Shown one piece after another: positions 17,764 to 27,224 of a stretch of DNA of 64,000 bases. Made by a program: the position numbers and the translations under genes. The notes under the pieces were generated by a model. It had not been told where the DNA came from. It saw nothing but the letters and a program-made list of their open reading frames with translations, and made no database searches. The DNA comes from Candidatus Amulumruptor caecigallinarius (lineage in GTDB: Bacteria; Bacteroidota; Bacteroidia; Bacteroidales; Muribaculaceae). The DNA lies in contig JAMPDQ010000002.1 in NCBI GenBank assembly GCA_023665575.1, positions 81,059 to 145,058 of the forward strand. The letters are read 5' to 3'. Positions within the stretch are counted from its first letter, which is position 1. Each line of letters begins with the position of its first letter.

Positions 17764-17985
17764 ATGGGACTCGGAAATTTTTTCAGACGATGCCTGGATC
17801 TATATTACGACGGATTCCGGAGCATGACAATCGGACGATACCTGTGGGTAATCATAATAGTGAAGGTGGCCGTGCTGCTGCTTGTGTTTAAACTGTTGTT
17901 TTTCCCCAATCTGCTTGAAAAAAACTATGACACAGATGAAGAGCGCGCAGACGCAGTAAGAGAGAATCTTATTCAGCGCCGCTGA
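17764..17985 (+). CDS. DUF4492 family small membrane protein
   Basis: 73 residues: an amphipathic start (GNFFRRCLDLYYDGFRSMTI), one strongly hydrophobic helix (LWVIIIVKVAVLLLVFKLLF), then FFPNLLEKNYDTDEERADAV. This fits the DUF4492 pattern of Bacteroidota, where I recall the gene usually preceding cydAB (cytochrome bd oxidase). Here no cyd gene follows; queA lies convergently. The start at 17764 is chosen because the conserved part begins there and a promoter immediately precedes it; an open extension to 17713 would lie within the promoter. Confidence 0.75.
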   Translation: MGLGNFFRRCLDLYYDGFRSMTIGRYLWVIIIVKVAVLLLVFKLLFFPNLLEKNYDTDEERADAVRENLIQRR

Positions 17986-18083
17986 CACCACGGCTCCGTT
18001 TCATAAAAATTCCGCTTAGAGGCTGGTTCGTAAAATTTCAAGTCTTGGAATCAAAGACCCGCAACACAGGTCGCAGAGCGTGG

Positions 18084-19136
18084 TCATCGAAGAATCAGCA
18101 TTGCATCTCCATAAGCGCCGAAGCGATACTTCTCCTTCACAGCCTCCTTATAAGCTTTCATCACAAGTTCATATCCGCCAAACGCCGCCACCATCATCAG
18201 CAACGTGCTATAGGGCATGTGGAAATTTGACACCATGGCGTTGCAAACAGTGAAATCATAAGGGGGGAATATGAATTTATTGGTCCAGCCTTCGTAATTC
18301 ATCAGTTTGCCATTCATACAAACTGCGGTGGCAAGAGCGCGCATCACAGATGTGCCCACGGCGCACACACGATGTCCGGAGGCTTTGGCATCGTTGACAA
18401 GATTCACAAGGTCATCACCCACAAACATCTCCTCGCTGTCCATCCGATGCTTTGTAAGGTCTTCCACATCAATCTGCTTATAATTTCCGCGTCCGGAATG
18501 CAGAGTGAGGAAACCGCGTTCCACTCCTTTGATTTCAAGGCGTTTCATCAGCTCGCGGCTGAAATGCATACCGGCTGCGGGAGCCATCACCGCCCCCTCC
18601 TTCGCAGCATAGATGCATTGGTATCTTTCGGCATCTTCGGCCTCTGTTTTCCTTTTAATGTATTCAGGGAGCGGAGTTTCGCCAAGCGCATACAAAGCCT
18701 GTTTGAATTCCTCATGAGAGCCGTCGTAAAGAAATCTGAGTGTTCTGCCGCGAGAAGTGGTGTTGTCAATCACTTCGGCCACCATTGACTCGTCATCACC
18801 AAAATAGAGTTTGTTGCCGATTCTTATTTTGCGAGCCGGCTCCACGAGAACATCCCACAATTTGTTTTCCTCATTCAGTTCGCGCAAGAGGAACACCTCG
18901 ATGCAGGCTCCCGTTTTTTCCTTATTTCCATAAAGACGCGCAGGAAACACCTTAGTATCATTGAAAACAACTACATCTCCTTCGTCAAAATAATTTATAA
19001 ACTCCTTAAAGATATGATGACTGATTTCACCATTGCGGGCATCAACCACAAGCATGCGGCATTCATCCCGATTTTCTGCGGGATATTGAGCTATCAATTC
19101 TTCCGGCAGCTTGAATTTAAATTGAGACAGTTTCAT
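18084..19136 (-). CDS. queA: S-adenosylmethionine:tRNA ribosyltransferase-isomerase
   Basis: 350 residues. It transfers and isomerises the ribosyl part of SAM onto 7-aminomethyl-deazaguanine in tRNA, the penultimate queuosine step. Family segments: [84 protein letters not shown] and [32 protein letters not shown]. It is the last gene of the ftsX-uppP-truB-queA cluster. Confidence 0.96.
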   Translation of the reverse strand: MKLSQFKFKLPEELIAQYPAENRDECRMLVVDARNGEISHHIFKEFINYFDEGDVVVFNDTKVFPARLYGNKEKTGACIEVFLLRELNEENKLWDVLVEPARKIRIGNKLYFGDDESMVAEVIDNTTSRGRTLRFLYDGSHEEFKQALYALGETPLPEYIKRKTEAEDAERYQCIYAAKEGAVMAPAAGMHFSRELMKRLEIKGVERGFLTLHSGRGNYKQIDVEDLTKHRMDSEEMFVGDDLVNLVNDAKASGHRVCAVGTSVMRALATAVCMNGKLMNYEGWTNKFIFPPYDFTVCNAMVSNFHMPYSTLLMMVAAFGGYELVMKAYKEAVKEKYRFGAYGDAMLILR

Positions 19137-19219
19137 AATTTTTGTTATTGTTGAATCACGACATTCTGATTGCCTCTACTGAAGCAGACAGGTGCCAAAA
19201 GAGTCTGTTTTGATAAAAG

Positions 19220-19933
19220 TCAGTTTTGCGGTGTGTCGGGAAATGTGACCGGACCGTTGGTGATGATATTCACCGCCTCATCGATCTTGAGACATTGTTC
19301 CAGGGTGATATCCCCCACCCGGGTGCGTCTCAAGGCAGAGAGATGCGCACCGGAATCGAGGGCTTTGCCAATATCACGCGCGAGCGCACGTATATATGTG
19401 CCCTTGCTGCACACAATTCTGAGTGTGAGTTTAGGCAGCTCGAGGCCCAGCAGTTCGAGTTGGGATATCTCCAACGGTTTAGCCTTCAGTTCCACATCCT
19501 TTCCCTTGCGTGCCAAAGAATAAGCACGTTTGCCGTCCACCTTCACGGCGGAAAATACCGGAGGCACCTGCATAAGCCGGCCGGTGAAAAGAGGGAGCAC
19601 CTGCCTTACAAGTTGTTCCGTGACATGTTCATAAGGATATATGGCATCCACCTTAGTCTCGAGATCGAAGCTGGGAGTGGTAGCTCCCAGAGTCAGCTCT
19701 GCTACATATTCCTTGGTGCCGTTTTGCAATTGCTCAATCCTGCTTGTGGCGCGTCCGGTGCACACAATCAGCACACCGGTGGCAAGAGGATCAAGCGTGC
19801 CGGCATGGCCAACTTTGAATTTCTTCACATTTAGTCTTCGCTGAATAGCACCTCTCAGACGCTTCACCGCGTCAAAAGAGGTCCAGCCCGGCGGCTTGTC
19901 AATGCCGATAATCTCTCCGCTGATAAAATCCAT
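19220..19933 (-). CDS. truB: tRNA pseudouridine(55) synthase
   Basis: 237 residues. It makes pseudouridine 55 in the T loop. The N-terminal IDKPPGWTSFDAVKRLRG and the catalytic Asp48 in VGHAGTLDPLATGVL are diagnostic; PPVFSAVKVDGKRAYSLARKG and GTYIRALARDIG follow. It sits 232 bp downstream of uppP; the interval carries a family A repeat half. The C-terminus lacks the PUA domain of longer TruB proteins. Confidence 0.96.
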   Translation of the reverse strand: MDFISGEIIGIDKPPGWTSFDAVKRLRGAIQRRLNVKKFKVGHAGTLDPLATGVLIVCTGRATSRIEQLQNGTKEYVAELTLGATTPSFDLETKVDAIYPYEHVTEQLVRQVLPLFTGRLMQVPPVFSAVKVDGKRAYSLARKGKDVELKAKPLEISQLELLGLELPKLTLRIVCSKGTYIRALARDIGKALDSGAHLSALRRTRVGDITLEQCLKIDEAVNIITNGPVTFPDTPQN

Positions 19934-20049
19934 AAGAAATTGTTTATATGTGTCAAAACAATTTAAATTTATGGCACACCAATTTTATTATATTATTCCG
20001 TAATTTTTTGCCATGTTCATCAGTCGCAATGCCCACATTGCTTCCTCAT

Positions 20050-20148
20050 CACGGCCATAACCGAGAGGTCGCTTCCTCTGAGATTGAATAAATTATCTCA
20101 AAAATAAGCCGTCCTATTGTTGAATTCCTTTATAAAAAAGACTCTTAG
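20050..20148 (-). repeat. Family A palindrome, one arm plus core
   Basis: Read on the minus strand: TAAGAGTCT terminus, TTTTTATAAAG, CGGCTTATTTTTGAGAT, the core TTTATTCAATCTCAGAGG and CTCTCGGTTATGGCC. The second arm has decayed. It lies between uppP and truB. Confidence 0.7.
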
Positions 20149-20165
20149 GCACAGATGCAACATTA

Positions 20166-21017
20166 TTACCACAACAGACACACAATCCCCATAACAACAC
20201 AATACACAGCAAACCATATGAGTTTGCCCCGCTTCACAAGTTCAATCATCCATTTGCATGCAGCACAACCCACAATGAATGCCGACACAAATCCGATAAT
20301 CAATGCAATTGCGCCAATTTCGCCGATGGGGGCGGCGGGAGCTGAAACCATATCCTTCACATCAAGGAGACACTCTCCGAGAATAGGGATAATCACCATA
20401 AGGAAAGAGAAAGAAGCCACCTCATCGCGGCGGTCGCCGAGGAGAATGCCGGTGGCAATCGTGGAACCGCTGCGACTCAATCCGGGCAAAACAGCCACCG
20501 CCTGGGCACATCCGATTATGATTGCATCAAGCCAGCTGATTTTCCTCCCTTTGGAGGCCGCCACAGGCACATCACAACCTGCTGCAGCATTCGCATTCCG
20601 ATTGCAACGCAAATCCGAAAGATAGGCGAAAGCAAGCAAAAAAGCTGTGACACAAAGGCATATTCCCACAATCGTGAGACCTGAGCCAAAAATCTGTTCC
20701 ACTTGTTTTTTAAAGAGGACGCCCACAACCCCCACGGGGATGCAGGAAACGAGGAGTTTGCAGACATAATAGAAATTTTCATCACGTCTGAATGTGAAAA
20801 AACTTTTGCACAGTCGGGAGAACATGGGCCAAAGCACAACGAGCGTGCTGCACACTGTAGCGGCATGCACAATCACATCAAACTGCAAATTATCATCAGA
20901 GGGGAGATTGACTCCAAGTATTTCCTTAAAAATTTCAAGATGACCGCTCGAACTTACGGGAAGATATTCCGTGAGTCCCTGAACGATGCCCAGAATAAGG
21001 GCGTCTAACCATTCCAT
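20166..21017 (-). CDS. uppP: Undecaprenyl-diphosphatase
   Basis: 283 residues from MEWLDALILG; a TTG two codons earlier is less likely. This membrane enzyme dephosphorylates undecaprenyl diphosphate to recycle the carrier lipid for peptidoglycan and polysaccharides. BacA-family motifs are IVQGLTEYLPVSSSGHLEI near the N-terminus (catalytic Glu and SSSGH) and VLPGLSRSGSTIATG in the second half, with about eight membrane segments. Overproduction in this family gives bacitracin tolerance. Confidence 0.95.
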   Translation of the reverse strand: MEWLDALILGIVQGLTEYLPVSSSGHLEIFKEILGVNLPSDDNLQFDVIVHAATVCSTLVVLWPMFSRLCKSFFTFRRDENFYYVCKLLVSCIPVGVVGVLFKKQVEQIFGSGLTIVGICLCVTAFLLAFAYLSDLRCNRNANAAAGCDVPVAASKGRKISWLDAIIIGCAQAVAVLPGLSRSGSTIATGILLGDRRDEVASFSFLMVIIPILGECLLDVKDMVSAPAAPIGEIGAIALIIGFVSAFIVGCAACKWMIELVKRGKLIWFAVYCVVMGIVCLLW

Positions 21018-21039
21018 AGTCAAAAATTAAAAGTGACAA

Positions 21040-21300
21040 TCATTTGCTTTTGCGAGGCGTCCATATTATGGCGAAAGCCATGAAGAAGAAGCCGAGGAAA
21101 GTCAGCAAAGGCCCCACCACGATGCGGCGTGTGCTGAAGATATCGGGATTAAACTCTGTTTGGCCGGCATTACCGCCACCGCTCATGAGTATGAAACCGA
21201 GCACAATCAGCAACGCGCAGATACCCATCATAATAAAATTCACTTTTGTGAAAGGTCGCTGAGAGAGGGGCACCTTGTTTATGTTATCTTCTTTTGACAT
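21040..21300 (-). CDS. DUF3098 family small membrane protein
   Basis: 86 residues with a hydrophilic start, PFTKVNFIMMGICALLIVLG as the first helix, a GGGNAGQTEFNPDIFSTRRI loop, and VGPLLTFLGFFFMAFAIIW as the second helix. DUF3098 genes typically sit between ftsX and uppP in Bacteroidota, as here. No function is established; the linkage suggests division or envelope synthesis. Confidence 0.85.
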   Translation of the reverse strand: MSKEDNINKVPLSQRPFTKVNFIMMGICALLIVLGFILMSGGGNAGQTEFNPDIFSTRRIVVGPLLTFLGFFFMAFAIIWTPRKSK

Positions 21301-21310
21301 AATCGATTGT

Positions 21311-21392
21311 TTAGTGAAATGTTGGAAGGATTGGAAGGATTGGGAGGATTGGGAGGATTGAAAAATGAGGATTGGAGGGGATTGGGAACAGG
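21311..21392. repeat. G-rich short-unit spacer between ftsX and DUF3098
   Basis: On the plus strand GGAAGGATT and GGGAGGATT units repeat four times, then looser copies. It lies inside an operon, in the transcript as C-rich RNA. Confidence 0.8.
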
Positions 21393-22271
21393 TTACTTGA
21401 AAAGCCGGTCATAGTCTTTGCGAAGATAGCGCGTGGAGGCCACGACGGCAGCAAGAGAGCAGAGAGCCATGCCGGCGAGCACGAGTCCCGCGGCCACCAC
21501 ACCAAACGATTCCCAACCAATATAAGAATCCAGTCCGGCCACAGCGCTCTCCGAAGACACAAAGATTGTCAAAGCAAGCACTGCCGAAGCGAGCAAGCCG
21601 GAGACGGCACCGGCCAGCAGATTATTCACCACCACCGGACGGCGGATAAAGCCATTAGTGGCACCGACGAGCTGCATTGTGTGAATAGTGAAGCGACGCG
21701 AATAAATTGTGAGATGCACAGTATTGTTGATCAGCACAAAGGAGATTACAATCATCACGGCAACGATTATGCCGAGAATAATTGTAAGCCTTTCAATATT
21801 CTTATTCATGGAGTCAATCATTGCCGAATCAGGAGATGACACCTCCTCCACACCGGGCACCTTCAGAATTGTTTTTCTGATTGTTTCGATGTTGCCGGCT
21901 CCGGCGTATTCCGACTTAAGTGTGAAGTTCACTTCCGGACTCAGGGGATTGACACCAAACATAGCTTCAAGATCCTCCCCGGTGTCGGCAGTCCAGTTTT
22001 TGAGAGCCTGAACCTTAGTGACAAGAGATACTTTAGATGCATAATTTTTCGCCTTAATGGCATTGGCTATATCCTGTGCGCGAGCATCGGGCACACTGTC
22101 GGCCATAATCACGCTTATCTCTATGCGTTCGCGGAGGCGTCGTGTTTCGCGGTCTGCACTAATCCATACAAGCGCAATGATTCCCATAAGCATAAGAACC
22201 AGGGTTACGCTGACAATAGTGGTGAGATGTGCGGCGAGATACGATATCCTAACCTCTTTTTCTCTTTTCAT
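21393..22271 (-). CDS. ftsX: Cell division permease-like protein FtsX
   Basis: 292 residues with the FtsX layout: a short cytoplasmic start, a first helix (TIVSVTLVLMLMGIIALVWI), an extracytoplasmic domain of about 110 residues (ISVIMADSVPDARAQDIANA), and three C-terminal helices. It works with the ATPase FtsE to activate peptidoglycan hydrolases at the septum; ftsE is not in this window. It is the first gene of the minus-strand operon and has a full promoter at 22290-22321. Confidence 0.92.
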   Translation of the reverse strand: MKREKEVRISYLAAHLTTIVSVTLVLMLMGIIALVWISADRETRRLRERIEISVIMADSVPDARAQDIANAIKAKNYASKVSLVTKVQALKNWTADTGEDLEAMFGVNPLSPEVNFTLKSEYAGAGNIETIRKTILKVPGVEEVSSPDSAMIDSMNKNIERLTIILGIIVAVMIVISFVLINNTVHLTIYSRRFTIHTMQLVGATNGFIRRPVVVNNLLAGAVSGLLASAVLALTIFVSSESAVAGLDSYIGWESFGVVAAGLVLAGMALCSLAAVVASTRYLRKDYDRLFK

Positions 22272-22289
22272 AGTTTTTTTCTAACAGCG

Positions 22290-22321
22290 CAAAGTTAATA
22301 AATAAACACCCCCTTTGTCAA
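22290..22321 (-). promoter_or_regulatory. Promoter of the ftsX operon
   Basis: On the minus strand TTG (22321-22319), 21 nt, TAACTTTG (22297-22290), about 18 bp before the ftsX start. Confidence 0.65.
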
Positions 22322-22374
22322 TAGTTTATATGAGTTTTTCACAAATTATTGTTAATTTCGCGAAAGAATTAATT

Positions 22375-23673
22375 ATGGAACGGATTCAAAAAGCGCTAAA
22401 AGCGGAGTTTCACACGCTTGGATGCAAACTGAATTTTTCAGAGACATCCACAATAGGCAAGATGCTGAAAGAAAGAGGCATCAGCCGGGTCAATGCGGGA
22501 GAGTCGCCCGACATAATCATAGTGAACACCTGCTCGGTGACGGAGATGGCAGATAAAAAGGGGCGCCAGCTTATAAGGAGACTGACGCGCGAACATCCGG
22601 AGGCCACAGTTGTGGTGACGGGATGCTACGCACAGCTGAAGCCGGCCGAAGTGGCATCCTTGCCGGGGGTAGACATTGTGCTGGGATCAAACGAAAAATT
22701 GAGGATATCGGAATTTCTTGACACCTGGATGAAAGAGCACAGGCAGCAGATAGAGGTGACACCGGCATTGGACATCACCGAATTTGCCCCCTCCTGCGAG
22801 CGTGGAGACAGAACGCGCTATTTTCTGAAAGTGCAGGATGGCTGCGATTATTTCTGCACCTACTGCACAATTCCGTTTGCCCGCGGTCGCTCACGGTCGG
22901 GCCGTATTTCCGACATTGTTGATATTGCGTGCAACGTGGCCTCTGAGGGAGGGAAAGAGATTGTCATCACGGGAGTGAATATCGGCGACTTCGGCAGAAA
23001 TACAGGCGAGAAATTTTTCGATTTGCTCCGTGCCCTTGACGGCGTGGAGGGAATCATGCGCTACCGCATTTCCTCAATCGAGCCGAACCTTCTCACCGAG
23101 GAAATCATAGAGTGGACGGCCGGCGAGGCCCGTGCCTTCATGCCCCACTTCCACATCCCGCTGCAGTCGGGGAGCGACACTGTGCTGAAACTGATGAACC
23201 GGCGCTACGACACGGCACTTTTTCGCAGCCGGATAGATCTGATTCGCAGTCTGATTCCCGATGCATTCATAGGTGTAGACGTGATAACGGGTGCCCGAGG
23301 GGAAACAGCCGAAGAATGGCACAAATCATACTCATTTATTGAATCGCTCGATGTTGCACACCTGCATGCATTTCCCTATTCCGAACGTCCCGACACAAAG
23401 GCACTGAACATCAGCCACACTGTAGATGCCGCCGAGAAACATATCCGCAACTCCCGGCTTATTGAATTATCGGAGGCAAAGCAGGCGGAATTCATAAGGC
23501 GCAACATCGGCAGCAAGCGGCCGGTGCTCTGGGAGGCCCGCGCCGCCGAAGGCGACATGATGCACGGATTCACCGACAATTACATACGGGTGGAGGCTCC
23601 GTTTGACGCGGCTAAGATCAACACGATCACCGATGTGGAGCTGACAGCCGGAAACATCGCAAAACACCAGTAG
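22375..23673 (+). CDS. mtaB: tRNA (N6-threonylcarbamoyladenosine-37 C2) methylthiotransferase
   Basis: 432 residues from MERIQKALKA. A radical-SAM enzyme that converts t6A37 to ms2t6A in tRNA. The N-terminal domain carries cluster cysteines Cys17 (TLGCKLN), Cys53 (NTCSVTE) and Cys84 (VTGCYAQ); the radical-SAM cluster is C157-x3-C161-x2-C164 (CDYFCTYC). A C-terminal TRAM region follows. TLGCKLNFSET and GCYAQLKP favour MtaB over MiaB. An open extension back to 22315 lies in the ftsX promoter region. Confidence 0.92.
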   Translation: MERIQKALKAEFHTLGCKLNFSETSTIGKMLKERGISRVNAGESPDIIIVNTCSVTEMADKKGRQLIRRLTREHPEATVVVTGCYAQLKPAEVASLPGVDIVLGSNEKLRISEFLDTWMKEHRQQIEVTPALDITEFAPSCERGDRTRYFLKVQDGCDYFCTYCTIPFARGRSRSGRISDIVDIACNVASEGGKEIVITGVNIGDFGRNTGEKFFDLLRALDGVEGIMRYRISSIEPNLLTEEIIEWTAGEARAFMPHFHIPLQSGSDTVLKLMNRRYDTALFRSRIDLIRSLIPDAFIGVDVITGARGETAEEWHKSYSFIESLDVAHLHAFPYSERPDTKALNISHTVDAAEKHIRNSRLIELSEAKQAEFIRRNIGSKRPVLWEARAAEGDMMHGFTDNYIRVEAPFDAAKINTITDVELTAGNIAKHQ

Positions 23674-23675
23674 GC

Positions 23676-25229
23676 ATGACCGGGACCTGTTGCGACATCA
23701 AGGGGAAACCCACGGAAAGAGAGACGGGAGGGTGGTCGTCAGACTTTCTGCCGTGGTTCACCATCGCCTTCACAGCGGTGGTGTATGCCTTTGTCGCCGT
23801 CAACATCCCCCTTGCCGGGGAGGAGGTGGAATTCTCACACACATACGAGTTTCTTCTGGCAACGTGGAAGGGCACGCCGGAGGTGATGAACATGCACTAC
23901 ATGAACCGTAACCCCCGAATGGCGGAGATGCTCAACACGGTGATGCTCAATTTCGCGCCCGGATGGGTGCTGTCGCTTGTGTGGGGTTTGTTTTCCGCTG
24001 CTTTCTTCGGCGTGATGCTCGCCACATGGAGCAACCGCAAAACAAACCCGCTGCTGAGGATGGCATTTCTGCTGACACTTGCCTTCGGGCTGAGATGGGA
24101 CACGCTCTGGCTGGAATACACCACCTACGCCAACTATGTGTGGGGCTCGGCATGGGGAATCGGGGTGACGCTTCTTGCAGTGAGGGGCAACATCACCAGA
24201 GGGAGCAATCTGATGTGGCTTTCCCTGCCGCTCTGCATGATGGGGGGATGGATGCAGGAGGCCCTGGGGGCGGCGCTTGCGGCCGGACTGTGCGTGTATC
24301 TGCCGGCTTCGGGTTTTCTGAGAAAAGCCTCCGGGGCACGCATCGGGATGGTGATGGCCATAATGGCCGGGGCGGCAGTGGCGCTTGCCAGCCCATCGAC
24401 ATGGACAAGAGTGGCCCACAACACACACCGACTCGATCCGGAGCCGGTGTGGCAACTTCTACTCTTCTCCGCATGGGCAACGGCGCCTGCCCTGGCCCTG
24501 GCGACATTCACCTTCGCATACCGCGGGGATACATTCAAAAAACTTTGCCGGTCGACATGGGTGATATTCATGACAGGCTCACTGGCGGCGATTCCCATAC
24601 TGATTGTTTCCGGATTCAGCGGCCGTCCGGGCTGGACATCGCAGCTTTTCGGCTTCATCGCCCTTTTCCAGAACATTTCGGCGATATGGCATCCGCGGTT
24701 CAGACCGTGGCAGATACCCGCCTCCTTCGCCATATTCATGATTCTCGCGCTGCACTACAGCGAAATGCTCAGATGGCAGCACCGACTATACGGCGAGACG
24801 CGCGAAATCGCGGCGCTGGCCGCGCAGGCACGCAAGGAGGGAAGACGCGTCGTATACTACGACTACACACCCGACCCGGATGTGCCGTGGTGGGTGATGC
24901 GGAAAACACGCGGCTATCCCGATGAGGACGACAACCATTACCAGCTCTCATTCTGGTATGAAATCTTCCGCGAAAACAAGTATTATGCGGTGCTCCCCAA
25001 GGAGGCTGAGGGAATCGATCTCTGCAGCTTCCGCGGCAGGAAGGTCGTTGGCAGAGTGCTGCTTGCCGACACGCAGATGCCCGTGAGGCGCGATCCCGTG
25101 TCAGTGCCACCCTACACGCACTGGCTTGCGGATATCGGCGGCGTCACCTATGTGGAGACTGTGTTGCGCGCATGCGGAAACACAATCTATATGTATTCTC
25201 CCGAAGATCCGGATCCGGGAGAGAAGTAG
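23676..25229 (+). CDS. Multi-pass membrane protein, DUF6056-like
   Basis: 517 residues with roughly ten hydrophobic helices and a soluble C-terminal part rich in Arg, Asp and Trp. Segments such as HYMNRNPRMAEMLNTVMLNF, LWLEYTTYANYVWGSAWG and MGGWMQEALGAALA resemble the DUF6056 family of Bacteroidales. That family looks like GT-C glycosyltransferases without assigned substrates; this assignment is from memory of the pattern. It starts 2 bp after mtaB and is followed by a GT2 gene. Its DNA is visibly richer in G+C than its neighbours. Confidence 0.65.
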   Translation: MTGTCCDIKGKPTERETGGWSSDFLPWFTIAFTAVVYAFVAVNIPLAGEEVEFSHTYEFLLATWKGTPEVMNMHYMNRNPRMAEMLNTVMLNFAPGWVLSLVWGLFSAAFFGVMLATWSNRKTNPLLRMAFLLTLAFGLRWDTLWLEYTTYANYVWGSAWGIGVTLLAVRGNITRGSNLMWLSLPLCMMGGWMQEALGAALAAGLCVYLPASGFLRKASGARIGMVMAIMAGAAVALASPSTWTRVAHNTHRLDPEPVWQLLLFSAWATAPALALATFTFAYRGDTFKKLCRSTWVIFMTGSLAAIPILIVSGFSGRPGWTSQLFGFIALFQNISAIWHPRFRPWQIPASFAIFMILALHYSEMLRWQHRLYGETREIAALAAQARKEGRRVVYYDYTPDPDVPWWVMRKTRGYPDEDDNHYQLSFWYEIFRENKYYAVLPKEAEGIDLCSFRGRKVVGRVLLADTQMPVRRDPVSVPPYTHWLADIGGVTYVETVLRACGNTIYMYSPEDPDPGEK

Positions 25230-25268
25230 GTGGTTGGGGATTGGAAACCGGGAACTGGAGATCGGGTT
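25228..25268 (+). repeat. Short G-rich spacer
   Basis: GGTGGTTGGGGATTGG and GGGAACTGGAGATCGGG-type units fill the gap between the membrane-protein stop and the glycosyltransferase start. Confidence 0.6.
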
Positions 25269-25284
25269 GATTAGCAAGAAAGAT

Positions 25285-26289
25285 ATGAAGAGACTGGGAG
25301 TAATAATATTGAACTGGAACGGCGCGAAGCTCCTCGAGCAATTTCTGCCGACGGCCTCGCGCTTCACCGCATGTGATGATGTGGACCTGATTGTGGCCGA
25401 CAACGGCTCCACCGATGACTCGTTGGAGTGGATAGCCGCCCATTGCCCTGAGGTGAAGGTGATCGCGCTCGACAGGAATTACGGTTTTGCGGAGGGCTAC
25501 AACCGCGCCATAGCCATGACCGACTATCCGTTTGTGACGCTGCTCAATTCCGATGTGGAGGTGGCGGAAGGATGGTGGCAGCCGCTGCTGCGCTTCATGG
25601 AGAACAACCGCGATGTCGGGGCGGTGCAGCCCAAGATACTGAGCCAGCGCGAAAAGCACCTCTTCGAATATGCCGGGGCCGCGGGCGGATATCTCGACAA
25701 CCTTGGTTATCCCTACTGCCGGGGGAGACTTTTCGACGCCATAGAGGAAGACCGCGGTCAATATGACGGCGGACCGGTGGATGTGGCCTGGGCTTCGGGG
25801 GCATGTCTCACCGTGGATGCCGCGCTCTACAAAGAGCTTGGAGGACTCGACAAAGACTTTTTCGCCCACATGGAGGAGATTGACCTTTGCTGCAGAATCC
25901 ACCTTGCCGGACGCAGGGTGTGCGCAATCAGCGATTCGGCGGTGTATCATGTGGGGGGAGCCTCGCTCAACCAGGGCAACCCGAAAAAGACCTACCTCAA
26001 CTTCCGCAACAACCTGCTGCTGCTACATAAAAACCTGCCCCGCAAATGTGGGAAAAGGGTGCTGTTTCTGCGGCGGCTCGCCGACACACTGGCCCTTGGA
26101 TTGTTCCTTATAAAAGGAGACTTCAAAAACGCGCGGGCCGTGCTTCGCGCACACCGCGACTTCCGGAGGATGAAAGGGGCCTACACGCAGTTGCCCTGCC
26201 GGGATGTGCTCCGCACGCTGCCGGGAGCCGGAAAGAGCGCGGTGGCCGCACGCTACATACTGCGCAAGAAGAAACTTGAAACAGACTGA
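25285..26289 (+). CDS. Glycosyltransferase family 2 (rhamnosyl/N-acetylglucosaminyl type)
   Basis: 334 residues from MKRLGVIILNWNG. A GT-A fold with VIILNWNGAKLLEQFL, VADNGSTDDSLEWI, the DxD-type LLNSDVEVAEGWW and the acceptor/base segment ASGACLTVDAALYKELGGLD, then FFAHMEEIDLCCRIHLAG. This is the wbbL-like group that often adds rhamnose to surface glycans. The C-terminal 60 residues are strongly basic and may bind the membrane. It lies in a G+C-richer patch with the preceding membrane protein, which could act on the same glycan. Confidence 0.9.
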   Translation: MKRLGVIILNWNGAKLLEQFLPTASRFTACDDVDLIVADNGSTDDSLEWIAAHCPEVKVIALDRNYGFAEGYNRAIAMTDYPFVTLLNSDVEVAEGWWQPLLRFMENNRDVGAVQPKILSQREKHLFEYAGAAGGYLDNLGYPYCRGRLFDAIEEDRGQYDGGPVDVAWASGACLTVDAALYKELGGLDKDFFAHMEEIDLCCRIHLAGRRVCAISDSAVYHVGGASLNQGNPKKTYLNFRNNLLLLHKNLPRKCGKRVLFLRRLADTLALGLFLIKGDFKNARAVLRAHRDFRRMKGAYTQLPCRDVLRTLPGAGKSAVAARYILRKKKLETD

Positions 26290-26323
26290 CAGTAATAATT
26301 TGAGACAACCAACATTTTGCAAA

Positions 26324-27148
26324 ATGTCAAAGAGACCTTTAATATTAGTCAGTAATGACGACAGCTACTCTGCAAAGGGAGTGCACGAACTGATAGACAG
26401 ACTAGTGAAATTCGGGGATGTTGTTGCAGTGTGCCCGCAGCATCCGCAGTCAGGGCAGTCAATGGCACTGACGGTAAATAATCCACTCCGCATCACGATG
26501 CAACCCGACTACAATGGAGCACGCATGTATCATGTGTCAGGCACACCGGTGGATTGCATAAAATTGTCGATGCATTATATATTAGACCGCAAGCCGGATC
26601 TTGTTGTGACCGGCATAAACCATGGTTCGAACTCGGCCATCAACGTGTTATATTCAGGCACAATGGGTGCAGCCATGGAGGGATGTGCTTTCGGAATACC
26701 CTCGATAGGTTTTTCGCTAACCGATCATTCCGGGGATGCCGACTTCACGCCATGCCACAAAGCCATCGACATACTTGTGGAGCATGCATTGCTCCGGGGG
26801 ATGCCACAGGACATATGTCTGAATGTGAATGTACCCAATATAAAAGGAGAGCCGGAGTGCATGCGCAAGTGTGTGCCCTGCCGGGGACATTGGAACGACG
26901 AATATGCGGAATATACCGATCCCTACGGAAAAAAATTCTATTGGCTGACGGGGAAATATGAGAACGAAGAGCCGGACAACGAGCTCACCGATGAATGGGC
27001 ACTGAGTCATGGCATGATATCGGTTGTGCCGGTGTCGATAGAGCGCAGTCAGTCAGCAGAAGTTACAATCGATTGGCTTGATGAGGCGATAGATCTTTAC
27101 AATTCACATAAAAATCAAGGAAAGAAATGCAATATTCACACATTTTAA
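26324..27148 (+). CDS. surE: 5'/3'-nucleotidase SurE
   Basis: 274 residues from MSKRPLILVSNDD. A metal-dependent nucleoside monophosphatase with the NDD motif at residues 11-13, the PQHPQSGQSMALT loop, SGTPVDCIKLSMHY and VTGINHGSNSAINVLYSGTMGAA. These cover the metal-binding and catalytic residues of the family. The ATG at 26324 is preferred over upstream codons that overlap the glycosyltransferase. A full promoter follows the gene and drives a separate unit. Confidence 0.95.
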   Translation: MSKRPLILVSNDDSYSAKGVHELIDRLVKFGDVVAVCPQHPQSGQSMALTVNNPLRITMQPDYNGARMYHVSGTPVDCIKLSMHYILDRKPDLVVTGINHGSNSAINVLYSGTMGAAMEGCAFGIPSIGFSLTDHSGDADFTPCHKAIDILVEHALLRGMPQDICLNVNVPNIKGEPECMRKCVPCRGHWNDEYAEYTDPYGKKFYWLTGKYENEEPDNELTDEWALSHGMISVVPVSIERSQSAEVTIDWLDEAIDLYNSHKNQGKKCNIHTF

Positions 27149-27188
27149 CACTTATAGATAAAAAAACTGCAGAAACAGATGATTTTTA

Positions 27189-27220
27189 TTTGTAAGTGTT
27201 AAAGATTATTTTTAAATTTG
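27189..27220 (+). promoter_or_regulatory. Promoter of a transcription unit without a long ORF
   Basis: TTTG (27189-27192), 20 nt, TAAATTTG (27213-27220): a perfect consensus starting 40 bp after the surE stop. Confidence 0.65.
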
Positions 27221-27224
27221 CAGT

